This document shows, piece after piece, positions 1 to 5,395 of a stretch of DNA of 6,300 nucleotides. How positions within the stretch are numbered: the first letter of the stretch is position 1; every line of letters starts with the position of its first letter. The stretch is from Anaerolineae bacterium. GTDB lineage: Bacteria; Chloroflexota; Anaerolineae; 4572-78; J111. The notes under the pieces were generated by a model, which ran no database searches, had not been told where the DNA came from, and saw only the letters and a list, made by a program, of their open reading frames with translations. The stretch is from contig JAGRCC010001015.1 of assembly GCA_020433785.1 (NCBI GenBank), forward strand, positions 1 through 6,300, written 5' to 3'. The position numbers and the translations under genes were made by a program.

Positions 1-463
1 TAAGACCTTCAGCATGACCGGCTGGAAAGTAGGCTGGGCCGTGGCTCCACCCGATCTGATTCAGTCCATCTTGCGGGTCCACCAGTTTATGACTTACTGC
101 GGCGCGACGCCGCTGCAAGAAGCAATTGCCGTAGCGCTGCAAACGTCGCCGGATTACTACGCCAAATTGGCGGCGATGTACCAGGCCAACCGCGACTTTC
201 TGGCCGATGTATTGGCCGAGGTGGGGCTAAAACCGTTGATGCCGCAGGGAACCTACTTTATGATGGCCGATATCAGCCACCTTGGCTTTCCTGACGATGT
301 GGCCTTTTGTCGCTATCTGACCACCGACATCGGTGTGACGGCTATCCCCCCCAGCGCCTTCTACAGCAACCCCGCCGATGGATCTAAGATCGTTCGGTTC
401 GCCTTTTGCAAAACCCGGTCGGTCTTGGAAGAGGGGGCGCGGCGGTTGATGAAGCTGAAATGA
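1..463 (+). CDS. PLP-dependent class I/II aminotransferase, C-terminal part (5' end outside window)
   Basis: The reading frame is open from the left edge: base 1 ends a codon and the first full codon (2-4, AAG) is Lys. It begins K-T-F-S-M-T-G-W-K-V-G-W, the fold-type I aminotransferase motif in which this Lys forms the Schiff base with pyridoxal phosphate. Further on are HQFMTYCGATPLQ, a PQGTYFMMADIS stretch, AIPPSAFYSNP, and VRFAFCK, whose Arg (codon 395-397) is the expected substrate-carboxylate binder. These are hallmarks of the kynurenine/methionine/glutamine aminotransferase subgroup, which also includes some succinyl-diaminopimelate aminotransferases. It should be a soluble cytoplasmic enzyme moving an amino group to a 2-oxo acid. 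The substrate cannot be decided from this half. The large N-terminal domain lies outside the window. The end (TGA 461-463) looks normal for the family. ATG at 14 is an internal Met, not a start. Confidence 0.93.
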   Translation, partial: KTFSMTGWKVGWAVAPPDLIQSILRVHQFMTYCGATPLQEAIAVALQTSPDYYAKLAAMYQANRDFLADVLAEVGLKPLMPQGTYFMMADISHLGFPDDVAFCRYLTTDIGVTAIPPSAFYSNPADGSKIVRFAFCKTRSVLEEGARRLMKLK

Positions 464-488
464 GTTTATAGAGTTTGTAGAGTTGGGG
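462..488 (+). repeat. Degenerate 9-bp tandem repeat (GAGTTTRTA)
   Basis: Three 9-base units follow each other: GAGTTTATA, GAGTTTGTA, GAGTTGGGG. The first overlaps the aminotransferase stop codon. They open a spacer whose + strand is G/T-rich and almost free of C until about 557. This looks like slippage-generated low-complexity DNA; no function is evident. Confidence 0.6.
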
Positions 489-561
489 GTGTTGGGTTAG
501 TTTGGAGTTCGTCGTGTTTATTTATGGCGTTGAGGTTAGGGTGTGGGTTGAGAGAATCTTC

Positions 562-585
562 GCCTTTGCCTCAGCCTTAGCCTAT
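562..585 (+). repeat. Degenerate 6-bp tandem repeat (GCCTNN)
   Basis: Four hexamers run head to tail: GCCTTT, GCCTCA, GCCTTA, GCCTAT. The array lies between the G/T-rich spacer and the OsmC-family gene. It is too short and degenerate to be CRISPR-like or clearly regulatory. I treat it as an intergenic simple repeat. Confidence 0.6.
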
Positions 586-590
586 TAATA

Positions 591-619
591 GTGCCATCTT
601 CTACTGAATATCGTATAAA
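591..619 (+). promoter_or_regulatory. Possible sigma70-type promoter for the OsmC-family gene
   Basis: GTGCCA (591-596, 4 of 6 to TTGACA) and TATAAA (614-619, 5 of 6 to TATAAT) are separated by 17 bases. Transcription would start near 626, just before the ribosome binding site, giving a very short leader. The match is weak and rests on consensus only. Confidence 0.25.
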
Positions 620-627
620 AGGATGAC

Positions 628-634
628 GAGGAGG
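628..634 (+). promoter_or_regulatory. Ribosome binding site that sets the OsmC-family start
   Basis: GAGGAGG lies 9 bases before ATG 644. It falls inside the sequence that would be coding if the in-frame ATG at 623 were used, so it favours 644 as the true start. Confidence 0.75.
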
Positions 635-643
635 TTCCCTACC

Positions 644-1048
644 ATGCATACATCAAATGTATCAGCTCACTGGAACGGTGAAGGACTTGAATTTGTGGGC
701 GTCGATGCCCGGGGCCGCGAAATCTCTATGGGCGGCTATAATATTAAACCCGGCCAAATGCTGTTGATGGCGTTGGCGGGTTGTATGGGTATGGACGTGC
801 TGTCCATCTTACAAAAGAAGAAACAAAAGATCAGCGACTTTGATGTGCAAGTCACGGCCGAGCAGCCGGATAATTATCCCCGACCATTTCAGACGATTAG
901 CTTGCATTTTGTCGTTAAAGGCGAAGGAATTGAGGCCAAAGCCATCCAACGCGCTATCGATCTATCGCACGATAAATATTGTGTCGTCGGTCAGTCGTTG
1001 AACAGCAATATTGAGTTCAAGACCACGTTTACTATCGAACCGGCCTAA
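644..1048 (+). CDS. OsmC/Ohr-family protein (probable peroxide-reducing or YhfA-like)
   Basis: The product is 134 residues, the usual size for this family. Two conserved cysteines are visible: Cys47 in ALAGCMGMDVL, at the start of the long central helix, and Cys113 in DKYCVVGQSL. Their spacing of 66 residues is what OsmC/Ohr two-cysteine thiol peroxidases show. Family members act as cytoplasmic homodimers that reduce organic hydroperoxides, usually with a lipoyl or thiol reductant. The KYC context of the second cysteine is closer to the YhfA-like branch than to Ohr, so peroxidase activity is likely but not certain. ATG 644 was chosen because of the strong GAGGAGG before it; ATG 623 would add seven residues (MTRRFPT) and has no site. 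The UDG-like gene follows after 20 bases, suggesting co-transcription and a shared stress role (inference). Confidence 0.88.
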   Translation: MHTSNVSAHWNGEGLEFVGVDARGREISMGGYNIKPGQMLLMALAGCMGMDVLSILQKKKQKISDFDVQVTAEQPDNYPRPFQTISLHFVVKGEGIEAKAIQRAIDLSHDKYCVVGQSLNSNIEFKTTFTIEPA

Positions 1049-1068
1049 GTCTCCCTTAATGAGGCGCC

Positions 1069-1695
1069 ATGGGACAAACTGAATTAGATCAGCTTCACCA
1101 CGAACTGCGCCACTGTCGAAAATGCGCCGAAGCTGGTTACTTCATCGGTAGTCGGCCGGTTTTTGCCGGGCCGGCCTCGGCCCAGGTCATTGTCGTGGGC
1201 CAGGCTCCGGCTAAAGTGGAAACCGGCCGCAACGGCATCCCCTTTGGTCTGCGGCGCGGCGGCCAGCGATCGCTGCTGTGGGAGTGGCTGGAACAGGCCG
1301 GCTGGCCGGAAGCCGACTTTCGCACTAACCATTATCTTTCGGCGGTAACCAAATGCTATCCCGGTAAAAGCCGTAGCGGCAGCGGCGATCGAGTGCCGAC
1401 CGCGACCGAACGCCGCTTGTGCGCCCCCTGGCGCGAGCGGGAGCTGGCCATCATCCAGCCCAAAATCATCATCGCTATTGGCCGCATTGCCATCGAACAG
1501 CATTTGCCGGAACTCAAAGGCCGGCCGCTCGAAAGCTTCATCGGCCACATCTTTCAGCGGGACTCGACCGCCATTGTGCCGCTGCCCCACCCATCCGGGG
1601 TTAGCCGCTGGCTCAACAACCCGGAAAACCGAGCCAAAGTCGATGAAGCCCTGGCCAAGCTCAAAACGCTAAAAGTTAGTTTGGAAATTTCATAA
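1069..1695 (+). CDS. Uracil-DNA glycosylase superfamily protein with four Fe-S cysteines (family 4-like)
   Basis: The product is 208 residues, about the length of family 4 UDGs. Cys16 and Cys19 (CRKC), Cys96 (VTKCYPG) and Cys118 (RRLCAPW) match the four 4Fe-4S ligands of that family in order. Motif A is GQAPAKVETGRNGIPFG (from Gly44), and the C-terminal motif is PLPHPSG (His174-Pro-Ser). The superfamily removes uracil or other damaged bases from DNA as the first step of base excision repair. Two sites differ from classical family 4: GEAPG is GQAPA, so the acidic residue is Gln45, and the TNVVKC segment reads SAVTKC, so the usual uracil-contacting Asn is Ala92. It is probably a divergent UDG-like clade whose substrate may differ. 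Starting at ATG 1069, a weak GAGG (1061-1064) precedes it by 4 bases. The spacing to the OsmC-family gene suggests an operon. Confidence 0.85.
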   Translation: MGQTELDQLHHELRHCRKCAEAGYFIGSRPVFAGPASAQVIVVGQAPAKVETGRNGIPFGLRRGGQRSLLWEWLEQAGWPEADFRTNHYLSAVTKCYPGKSRSGSGDRVPTATERRLCAPWRERELAIIQPKIIIAIGRIAIEQHLPELKGRPLESFIGHIFQRDSTAIVPLPHPSGVSRWLNNPENRAKVDEALAKLKTLKVSLEIS

Positions 1696-1701
1696 CACAT
1701 C

Positions 1702-1824
1702 GGGAAGTAGGAAGTCAGGAGTAGGGAATAAGAGACGGAGATGGGCACATGAGGTTATGTTCAAACAGGTGCAGCAGATCAGCCCCAATCTCCAGTCTCC
1801 CCTCTCAATCTCTCATCTCTTTTA
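1702..1824 (+). repeat. Facing purine-rich and pyrimidine-rich tracts with an imperfect inverted repeat
   Basis: The + strand is strongly purine-rich from 1702 to 1745, starting with repeated GGAAGTA/GGAAGTCA/GGAGTAG units, and strongly pyrimidine-rich from 1783 to 1824. Inside these tracts GAGACGGAGATGGG (1732-1745) is complementary to 1784-1799 across all 14 bases, apart from two single-base bulges, with a loop of about 38 bases. The structure ends next to the pepA ribosome binding site. It may fold in the pepA leader RNA or be a decayed dispersed repeat. A 29-codon upstream extension of pepA would cross it but reads as non-coding. Confidence 0.5.
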
Positions 1825-1828
1825 GGAG
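1824..1828 (+). promoter_or_regulatory. Ribosome binding site that sets the pepA start
   Basis: AGGAG stands 7 bases before ATG 1836. It supports that start over the in-frame ATG at 1749, which has no comparable site. Confidence 0.75.
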
Positions 1829-1835
1829 CATTCAT

Positions 1836-3365
1836 ATGGACATCAAAGTTACCCAAGGCGGTATTCAAATAACCGACGCCGACGCGATTATCGTGAATTT
1901 GTTCAAAGGCGTGACCGAACCCGGCGGCGCGACCGGGGTGGTTAACAAAGCCCTCGACGGCGCGATTGCCGAGTTGATTGCGAGCGGCGACCTGAGCGGC
2001 AAGTTAGGCCAGACGGTGGTACTCTATCCGCGCGGCGCGATTCCGGCCCGGCGAGTGATTGTGGTCGGTCTGGGGCCGGCTGATGAGTTCGATCTGGAAA
2101 AGGTGCGCGAAGCTTCGGCGGTGGCGGTGGAGCGAGCCAGACAGACGGGCGCGGCCCACGTGGCCACGATCATCCATGGCGGCGGGATCGGTGGGCTGGC
2201 GCTGGGTGAGGCAGCCCAGGCGGTGGTCGAGGGCAGCCTGTTGGGACAGTATCGCTACGACGTGCCGGGGGTCAAATCGGCCGAAAAGCGCCAGGATGAG
2301 AAACAGGTTCAGGCTCTGACCTTAGTGGAGTTCGATGCCGCGAAGATTGAGACCATCGAAGCCGGCGCAGCGGCCGGGCAGGCCGTTGCCGGCAGCGTTT
2401 ACCTGGCCCGCGACCTAATTAACCAACCCAGCAACGTGCTAACGCCCACCGCTCTGGCCGAAGCGGCGCAGGCGATGGCGGCTGAGGTGGGCTTGACCTG
2501 TCGGGTGTTGGAGGAAGCCGAGATGCGGGCCGAAGGCATGAACGTGCTGCTGGCCGTCACCCAGGGGGCAGTCGAATCGGCTAAATTTATTATCATGGAA
2601 CACCGGCCTGACGGCGTCGATAGTAAGGCCGGACCGGTCGTGTTGGTCGGGAAAGGCGTGGTGTTTGATACGGGCGGCTATTCCCTGAAGCCGGGGCCGA
2701 ACATGGTCGGCATGAAGGGCGATATGGGTGGCGCGGCAGCGGTCATCGGCGCGATGCGGAGTGTGGCCGAACTCAAGCTGCCGCTGCATGTTGTCGGGCT
2801 GGTGCCTACCGTGGAGAATGTGGTCAGCGCCACCGCCTACAAACCCAACGATGTCTTTATCGCCAAAAACGGAGTCAGCGTCGAGATCATCAGCACCGAC
2901 GCCGAAGGCCGCCTGCTGCTGGCCGACGCACTGTGCTATGCCGACAGTCTTAAGCCGGCCGTGGTTATCGACGTGGCCACCCTAACCGGCGGCAAGCTGT
3001 TAGCCCTCGGCCAGCGCACCAGCGCGCTGTTTGTGACCGATGATTTGCTCTGCCAACTGCTGCTGGCGGCCGGCCAAAAAGTGGGTGAACCCCTGTGGCG
3101 CATGCCGCTCGACTCCGCTTACGACGTCCAACTTAAAAGCGACATAGCTGATATCAAAAACACCGGCGGGCGGCTGGCCGCGGCCATTACCGCCGCCCGG
3201 TTCCTATCGAACTTCACCGGCGACTGGCCCTGGGCCCACATCGACATTGCCGGCGGCGAACTCTACAGCGGCGGCTCGGACGACACCAAGCGCAGCTACC
3301 TGACCAAAGGCGGCACCGGCCTCATGCTGCGCACCCTGGTTGAGTATTTGCGGAATTTAGCGTAG
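1836..3365 (+). CDS. pepA: Leucyl aminopeptidase, peptidase family M17 (cytosol aminopeptidase)
   Basis: The product has 509 residues, typical of bacterial PepA. It should form cytoplasmic hexamers that release N-terminal residues from peptides using two metal ions. The N-terminal regulatory domain covers roughly residues 1-165 and the catalytic domain about 185-505. All metal ligands are visible: Lys273 and Asp278 in VGKGVVFDTGG, Asp296 in MKGDMGGAAAV, and Asp355 and Glu357 in STDAEGRL. Lys285 and Arg359, the catalytic helpers, are also present. Each number is three above its E. coli PepA counterpart, so the catalytic half aligns without gaps. One oddity is that the signature NTDAEGRL reads STDAEGRL (Ser353). 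The C-terminal WAHIDIAG and the Gly-rich KGGTGLMLRTL end are also standard. It likely has its own transcript, since 140 bases of spacer separate it from the UDG-like gene. E. coli PepA also binds DNA, but nothing here shows that role. Confidence 0.96.
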   Translation: MDIKVTQGGIQITDADAIIVNLFKGVTEPGGATGVVNKALDGAIAELIASGDLSGKLGQTVVLYPRGAIPARRVIVVGLGPADEFDLEKVREASAVAVERARQTGAAHVATIIHGGGIGGLALGEAAQAVVEGSLLGQYRYDVPGVKSAEKRQDEKQVQALTLVEFDAAKIETIEAGAAAGQAVAGSVYLARDLINQPSNVLTPTALAEAAQAMAAEVGLTCRVLEEAEMRAEGMNVLLAVTQGAVESAKFIIMEHRPDGVDSKAGPVVLVGKGVVFDTGGYSLKPGPNMVGMKGDMGGAAAVIGAMRSVAELKLPLHVVGLVPTVENVVSATAYKPNDVFIAKNGVSVEIISTDAEGRLLLADALCYADSLKPAVVIDVATLTGGKLLALGQRTSALFVTDDLLCQLLLAAGQKVGEPLWRMPLDSAYDVQLKSDIADIKNTGGRLAAAITAARFLSNFTGDWPWAHIDIAGGELYSGGSDDTKRSYLTKGGTGLMLRTLVEYLRNLA

Positions 3366-3398
3366 CTGCATTAGGTCATGAGTAAAGCTGTTGCCTCC

Positions 3399-3460
3399 AA
3401 ATCCGTGTTCTATGTGGATGGAACACGGATGACACAGATGGAACAGATTTACACGGATTT
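3399..3460. repeat. ATCCGTGT-type dyad repeat between convergent genes
   Basis: ATCCGTGTTC (3401-3410) and GAACACGGAT (3421-3430) form a perfect 10-bp inverted repeat with a 10-base loop. AAATCCGTGT (3399-3408) is also perfectly complementary to ACACGGATTT (3451-3460), so the left arm has two possible partners. GATGGAACA occurs twice (3417-3425 and 3437-3445), 20 bases apart. The element lies between the pepA stop and the end of the leftward gene. It could act as a bidirectional terminator, but the inner stem has no T-run on either side; only the outer pairing is followed by TTTT (3464-3467). It resembles dispersed intergenic repeats of environmental bacteria (from memory, unchecked). Confidence 0.65.
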
Positions 3461-3473
3461 AGCCTTTTCGACA

Positions 3474-3499
3474 CTCATCATTCATTTCTCATCATTCAT
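3474..3499. repeat. 12-bp direct repeat CTCATCATTCAT
   Basis: Two exact copies lie at 3474-3485 and 3488-3499, separated by TT. They sit just 3' of the stop codon of the leftward GNAT-nitrilase gene and continue the low-complexity character of the spacers. No function is evident. Confidence 0.65.
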
Positions 3500-3503
3500 C
3501 ATT

Positions 3504-5069
3504 TTATTCTACCCGCACCACCTTAACCGGCACCCTGGCCTGAAGCTGGTATAAATCAGGCCGGGTGTCGTACATGGGGCGGACGCTGCCGATTTCAAGC
3601 TGCTGCTGTAGGCTGGTCAGGTCCAAGTCGGCAATCACCACGGTTTCAACGTTGGGTTCGGCCTCGGCGATTTTGGCCTCCAAGGGAAAAGCTACATCGC
3701 TGGGCGAAAAGATGGCTGATTGACCGTAGTTGATCAGGTACGACCGAACCGTGTGCAGGTTGCCCACATTGCCGGACAGAACGACGTAGACAATATTCTC
3801 CACGGCCCGGGCCTGAGCGCAGTAGCGAACGCGAAAGTAGGCTTTTTTGTCCTCGGTGCTGAACGGCACAAAGATGGCTTCTACCCCGCCGCGCTTCAAC
3901 AGCCGGGCCACTTCCGGGAATTCGATATCGTAACAAATTTGAATCGCGATGCGCCCCAGCGGGGTATCGAATATTTTGACCTCTTCGCCGGGCATTACGC
4001 CGAAACTTTTGCGCTCGTAGGGGGTGATATGCAGTTTGTCTTGAGTATAGACGTTGCCGCTGGGGGTAAACAGGTGGGCCACGTTAAACATGCGGTCGCC
4101 CCGGACGGTGGGTTGCGAGCCGCCGACAATGTAGAGATTGTGCGCCGCGGCCAACCCTTTAAACAATTCCACGTAGCGCGGCGTCAACGCCGACAGCTCT
4201 TTGGCCGCTTCCTGACTGGTCAGGTTAGGCGACATCATCGAGAAGAGCTGGGCGGTAAAGTATTCCGGCATCACCAGAAAGTGGCAGTGATACTCGTCGG
4301 CGGTATCGACGAAGAAGCGGACGTTTTGTTCAAACTCGGCCCAGTCGGCAATTTTACGCATGAGATATTGGGCCGCGGCCACCCGTATTTTACGTACCGG
4401 CCGCCGCATGGCCGCCGCCGCGATCTTGCGCCGTTCCGGTTTAAAGATCGGATTGGGATATTCCAAAAGGGTACAGTAGTTCATGCTCGGCTCGTCGCCC
4501 AGAAAATCGAGCAGAACACGCTTCACGGTGTAGCCTGTGCGCAAATGGGCATTGAGGGCGGGGTCGGTCAGTTTACCCTCAATTACGGCGGCTACATACT
4601 CTTCGGCGGTCATTTTCCCGGCTTGGGCATGGTAGCCGGGGATGCGGCCGTACGCCACCATGCGCCGCAGGTTGTAGCGCCGCAGTAGTTTTTTGCGGTA
4701 AACGTAAAGCTGCTTCGATACACCTTTTCCGCGAAACTCCGGCCGGACGGCGATATCCGCCCCATACAGGGTATCGCCGCTGGGAGTGTGGCTGCTGAAG
4801 GTGGCTGCGCCGGTAATCTCCGAGTAGGTGTACCATTCCGCCTCATCGTCAATCTGGACAATGAGCGAGGTGGTATAACCAACCACCTGCCCGTCGATCT
4901 CGGCTAAGAACTGACCTTCCGGAAAGGCGTGGAGCTGCATGGTGTAGACACGTTCATCGTACCACCAATCATCGGGGTATTCCGGGTAAGCAGCTTGATG
5001 GCATTGGACAATGGCGGGAATGTCGGCCTCGGTCCAGGGCCGCACCTGGATTTTGGGTTTTCTAGCCAT
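3504..5069 (-). CDS. GNAT acetyltransferase / carbon-nitrogen hydrolase (nitrilase superfamily) fusion
   Basis: The product is 521 residues from ATG 5069. Residues about 5-205 form a GNAT domain: ADIAVRPEFRGKGVSKQLY carries the acetyl-CoA pyrophosphate loop (Arg113-Gly-Lys-Gly116). Residues about 225-515 form a nitrilase-superfamily domain with its catalytic set: Glu269 (MPEYF), Lys345 (DKLH), a second Glu352 (PYERK) and nucleophile Cys379 (QICYDIEFPE). Such domains hydrolyse amides or nitriles through a thioester. The same two-domain order is known in Bacillus subtilis YhcX and similar proteins; the physiological substrate is unknown to me. No signal peptide or membrane segment is seen, so it should be cytoplasmic. 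A TTG at 5081 would add four residues and overlap the upstream stop. I prefer ATG 5069, which has GAGCGG upstream and leaves an 8-base gap to the DUF4404-like gene. Translational coupling with that gene is likely (inference). Confidence 0.93.
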   Translation of the reverse strand: MARKPKIQVRPWTEADIPAIVQCHQAAYPEYPDDWWYDERVYTMQLHAFPEGQFLAEIDGQVVGYTTSLIVQIDDEAEWYTYSEITGAATFSSHTPSGDTLYGADIAVRPEFRGKGVSKQLYVYRKKLLRRYNLRRMVAYGRIPGYHAQAGKMTAEEYVAAVIEGKLTDPALNAHLRTGYTVKRVLLDFLGDEPSMNYCTLLEYPNPIFKPERRKIAAAAMRRPVRKIRVAAAQYLMRKIADWAEFEQNVRFFVDTADEYHCHFLVMPEYFTAQLFSMMSPNLTSQEAAKELSALTPRYVELFKGLAAAHNLYIVGGSQPTVRGDRMFNVAHLFTPSGNVYTQDKLHITPYERKSFGVMPGEEVKIFDTPLGRIAIQICYDIEFPEVARLLKRGGVEAIFVPFSTEDKKAYFRVRYCAQARAVENIVYVVLSGNVGNLHTVRSYLINYGQSAIFSPSDVAFPLEAKIAEAEPNVETVVIADLDLTSLQQQLEIGSVRPMYDTRPDLYQLQARVPVKVVRVE

Positions 5070-5077
5070 TACGCCGC

Positions 5078-5338
5078 TCAAATGCCGAGGTTACTGAGGC
5101 TGTTGACAGCAATTTCCATGGCCTGCCCCAACTGCGGATGTTCGACTTTGAACTGGACGATAGCTTCGTCGAGCCGTTCGCGTAAGGTGTGGTGATGTTC
5201 GCCCTCCGGCTCATCGAACATCTGTTGGATTTGCGCGTTCAACTGATCGAGCATCCCCTGTCGCTCAGCATCAGTTTTGGTTTTTCCAATTTCCTCTTGT
5301 ACTCTTTTGAGTGAATCATTCAGGTCTGAATTTGGCAT
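5078..5338 (-). CDS. Small DUF4404-like protein of unknown function
   Basis: The product is 86 residues, acidic and predicted mostly helical by eye, with no cysteine, signal peptide or membrane segment. The N-terminal half (about 4-42) has heptad-like spacing of hydrophobic residues (LNDSLKRVQEEI, MLDQLNAQIQQMF) and could form a helical hairpin or coiled coil. The C-terminal half holds LRERLDEAIVQFKVEHPQLGQAMEIAVNSLSNLGI. The HP.L pattern and the terminal LSN-x-GI are what I recall from DUF4404 (PF14357), small bacterial proteins with no known role. A GEHHH run sits between the halves. ATG 5338 has AGGAG 7 bases upstream. The gene lies 57 bases after fabH and 8 bases before the GNAT-nitrilase gene, so it is probably co-transcribed with the latter. 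The family assignment is from memory. Confidence 0.75.
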   Translation of the reverse strand: MPNSDLNDSLKRVQEEIGKTKTDAERQGMLDQLNAQIQQMFDEPEGEHHHTLRERLDEAIVQFKVEHPQLGQAMEIAVNSLSNLGI

Positions 5339-5345
5339 GTTTGTT

Positions 5346-5350
5346 CTCCT
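5346..5350 (-). promoter_or_regulatory. Ribosome binding site of the DUF4404-like gene
   Basis: On the minus strand AGGAG (within AAGGAG) stands 7 bases before ATG 5338. It is the clearest ribosome binding site of the leftward cluster. Confidence 0.75.
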
Positions 5351-5361
5351 TGATTTTGTTC

Positions 5362-5392
5362 AAAAGGTGATAGTCACTAGTGACTGCCACCT
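5362..5392 (-). terminator. Palindromic hairpin with short T-run after fabH (terminator or attenuator)
   Basis: The core AGTCACTAGTGACT (5372-5385) is a perfect 14-bp palindrome. It is flanked by AGGTG and CACCT, extending the symmetry to 5365-5392. Read leftward, the RNA folds into six outer pairs (one G-U), one C-A mismatch, five inner pairs and a four-base CUAG loop. The stem ends in UUUU, then G. It begins three bases after the fabH stop, the expected place for an intrinsic terminator. The U-run is short, so termination may be partial and let transcription continue into the DUF4404-like gene. The perfect core could instead be a protein-binding operator. Confidence 0.5.
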
Positions 5393-5395
5393 GGC

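Noticed and set aside
562..585. GCCTNN array considered as a CRISPR or iteron array
   Set aside because: Units are 6 bases, degenerate and only four in number, with no spacers and no replication or Cas gene nearby.
623..643. Seven-residue N-terminal extension of the OsmC-family protein from ATG 623
   Set aside because: The strong GAGGAGG site lies inside this stretch and is placed for ATG 644.
1084..1590. Minus-strand open frame (168 codons) across the UDG-like gene
   Set aside because: It is antisense to a gene with four Fe-S cysteines and superfamily motifs. Its own product is low in recognisable structure and has no convincing ribosome binding site.
1749..1835. 29-residue N-terminal extension of PepA from ATG 1749
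   Set aside because: The residues come from the pyrimidine-rich spacer and match no PepA N-terminus. AGGAG stands correctly before ATG 1836, and residue numbering from there parallels E. coli PepA.
3720..4688. Long + strand open frame (322 codons) opposite the GNAT-nitrilase gene
   Set aside because: Its translation shows no family motif, while the minus strand encodes complete GNAT and nitrilase catalytic motifs over the same bases. It is a shadow of codon bias in GC-rich DNA.
5070..5081. TTG start at 5081 for the GNAT-nitrilase gene
   Set aside because: It would overlap the upstream TGA and has no ribosome binding site. ATG 5069 is four codons on and better placed, although an overlap-coupled TTG start cannot be fully excluded.
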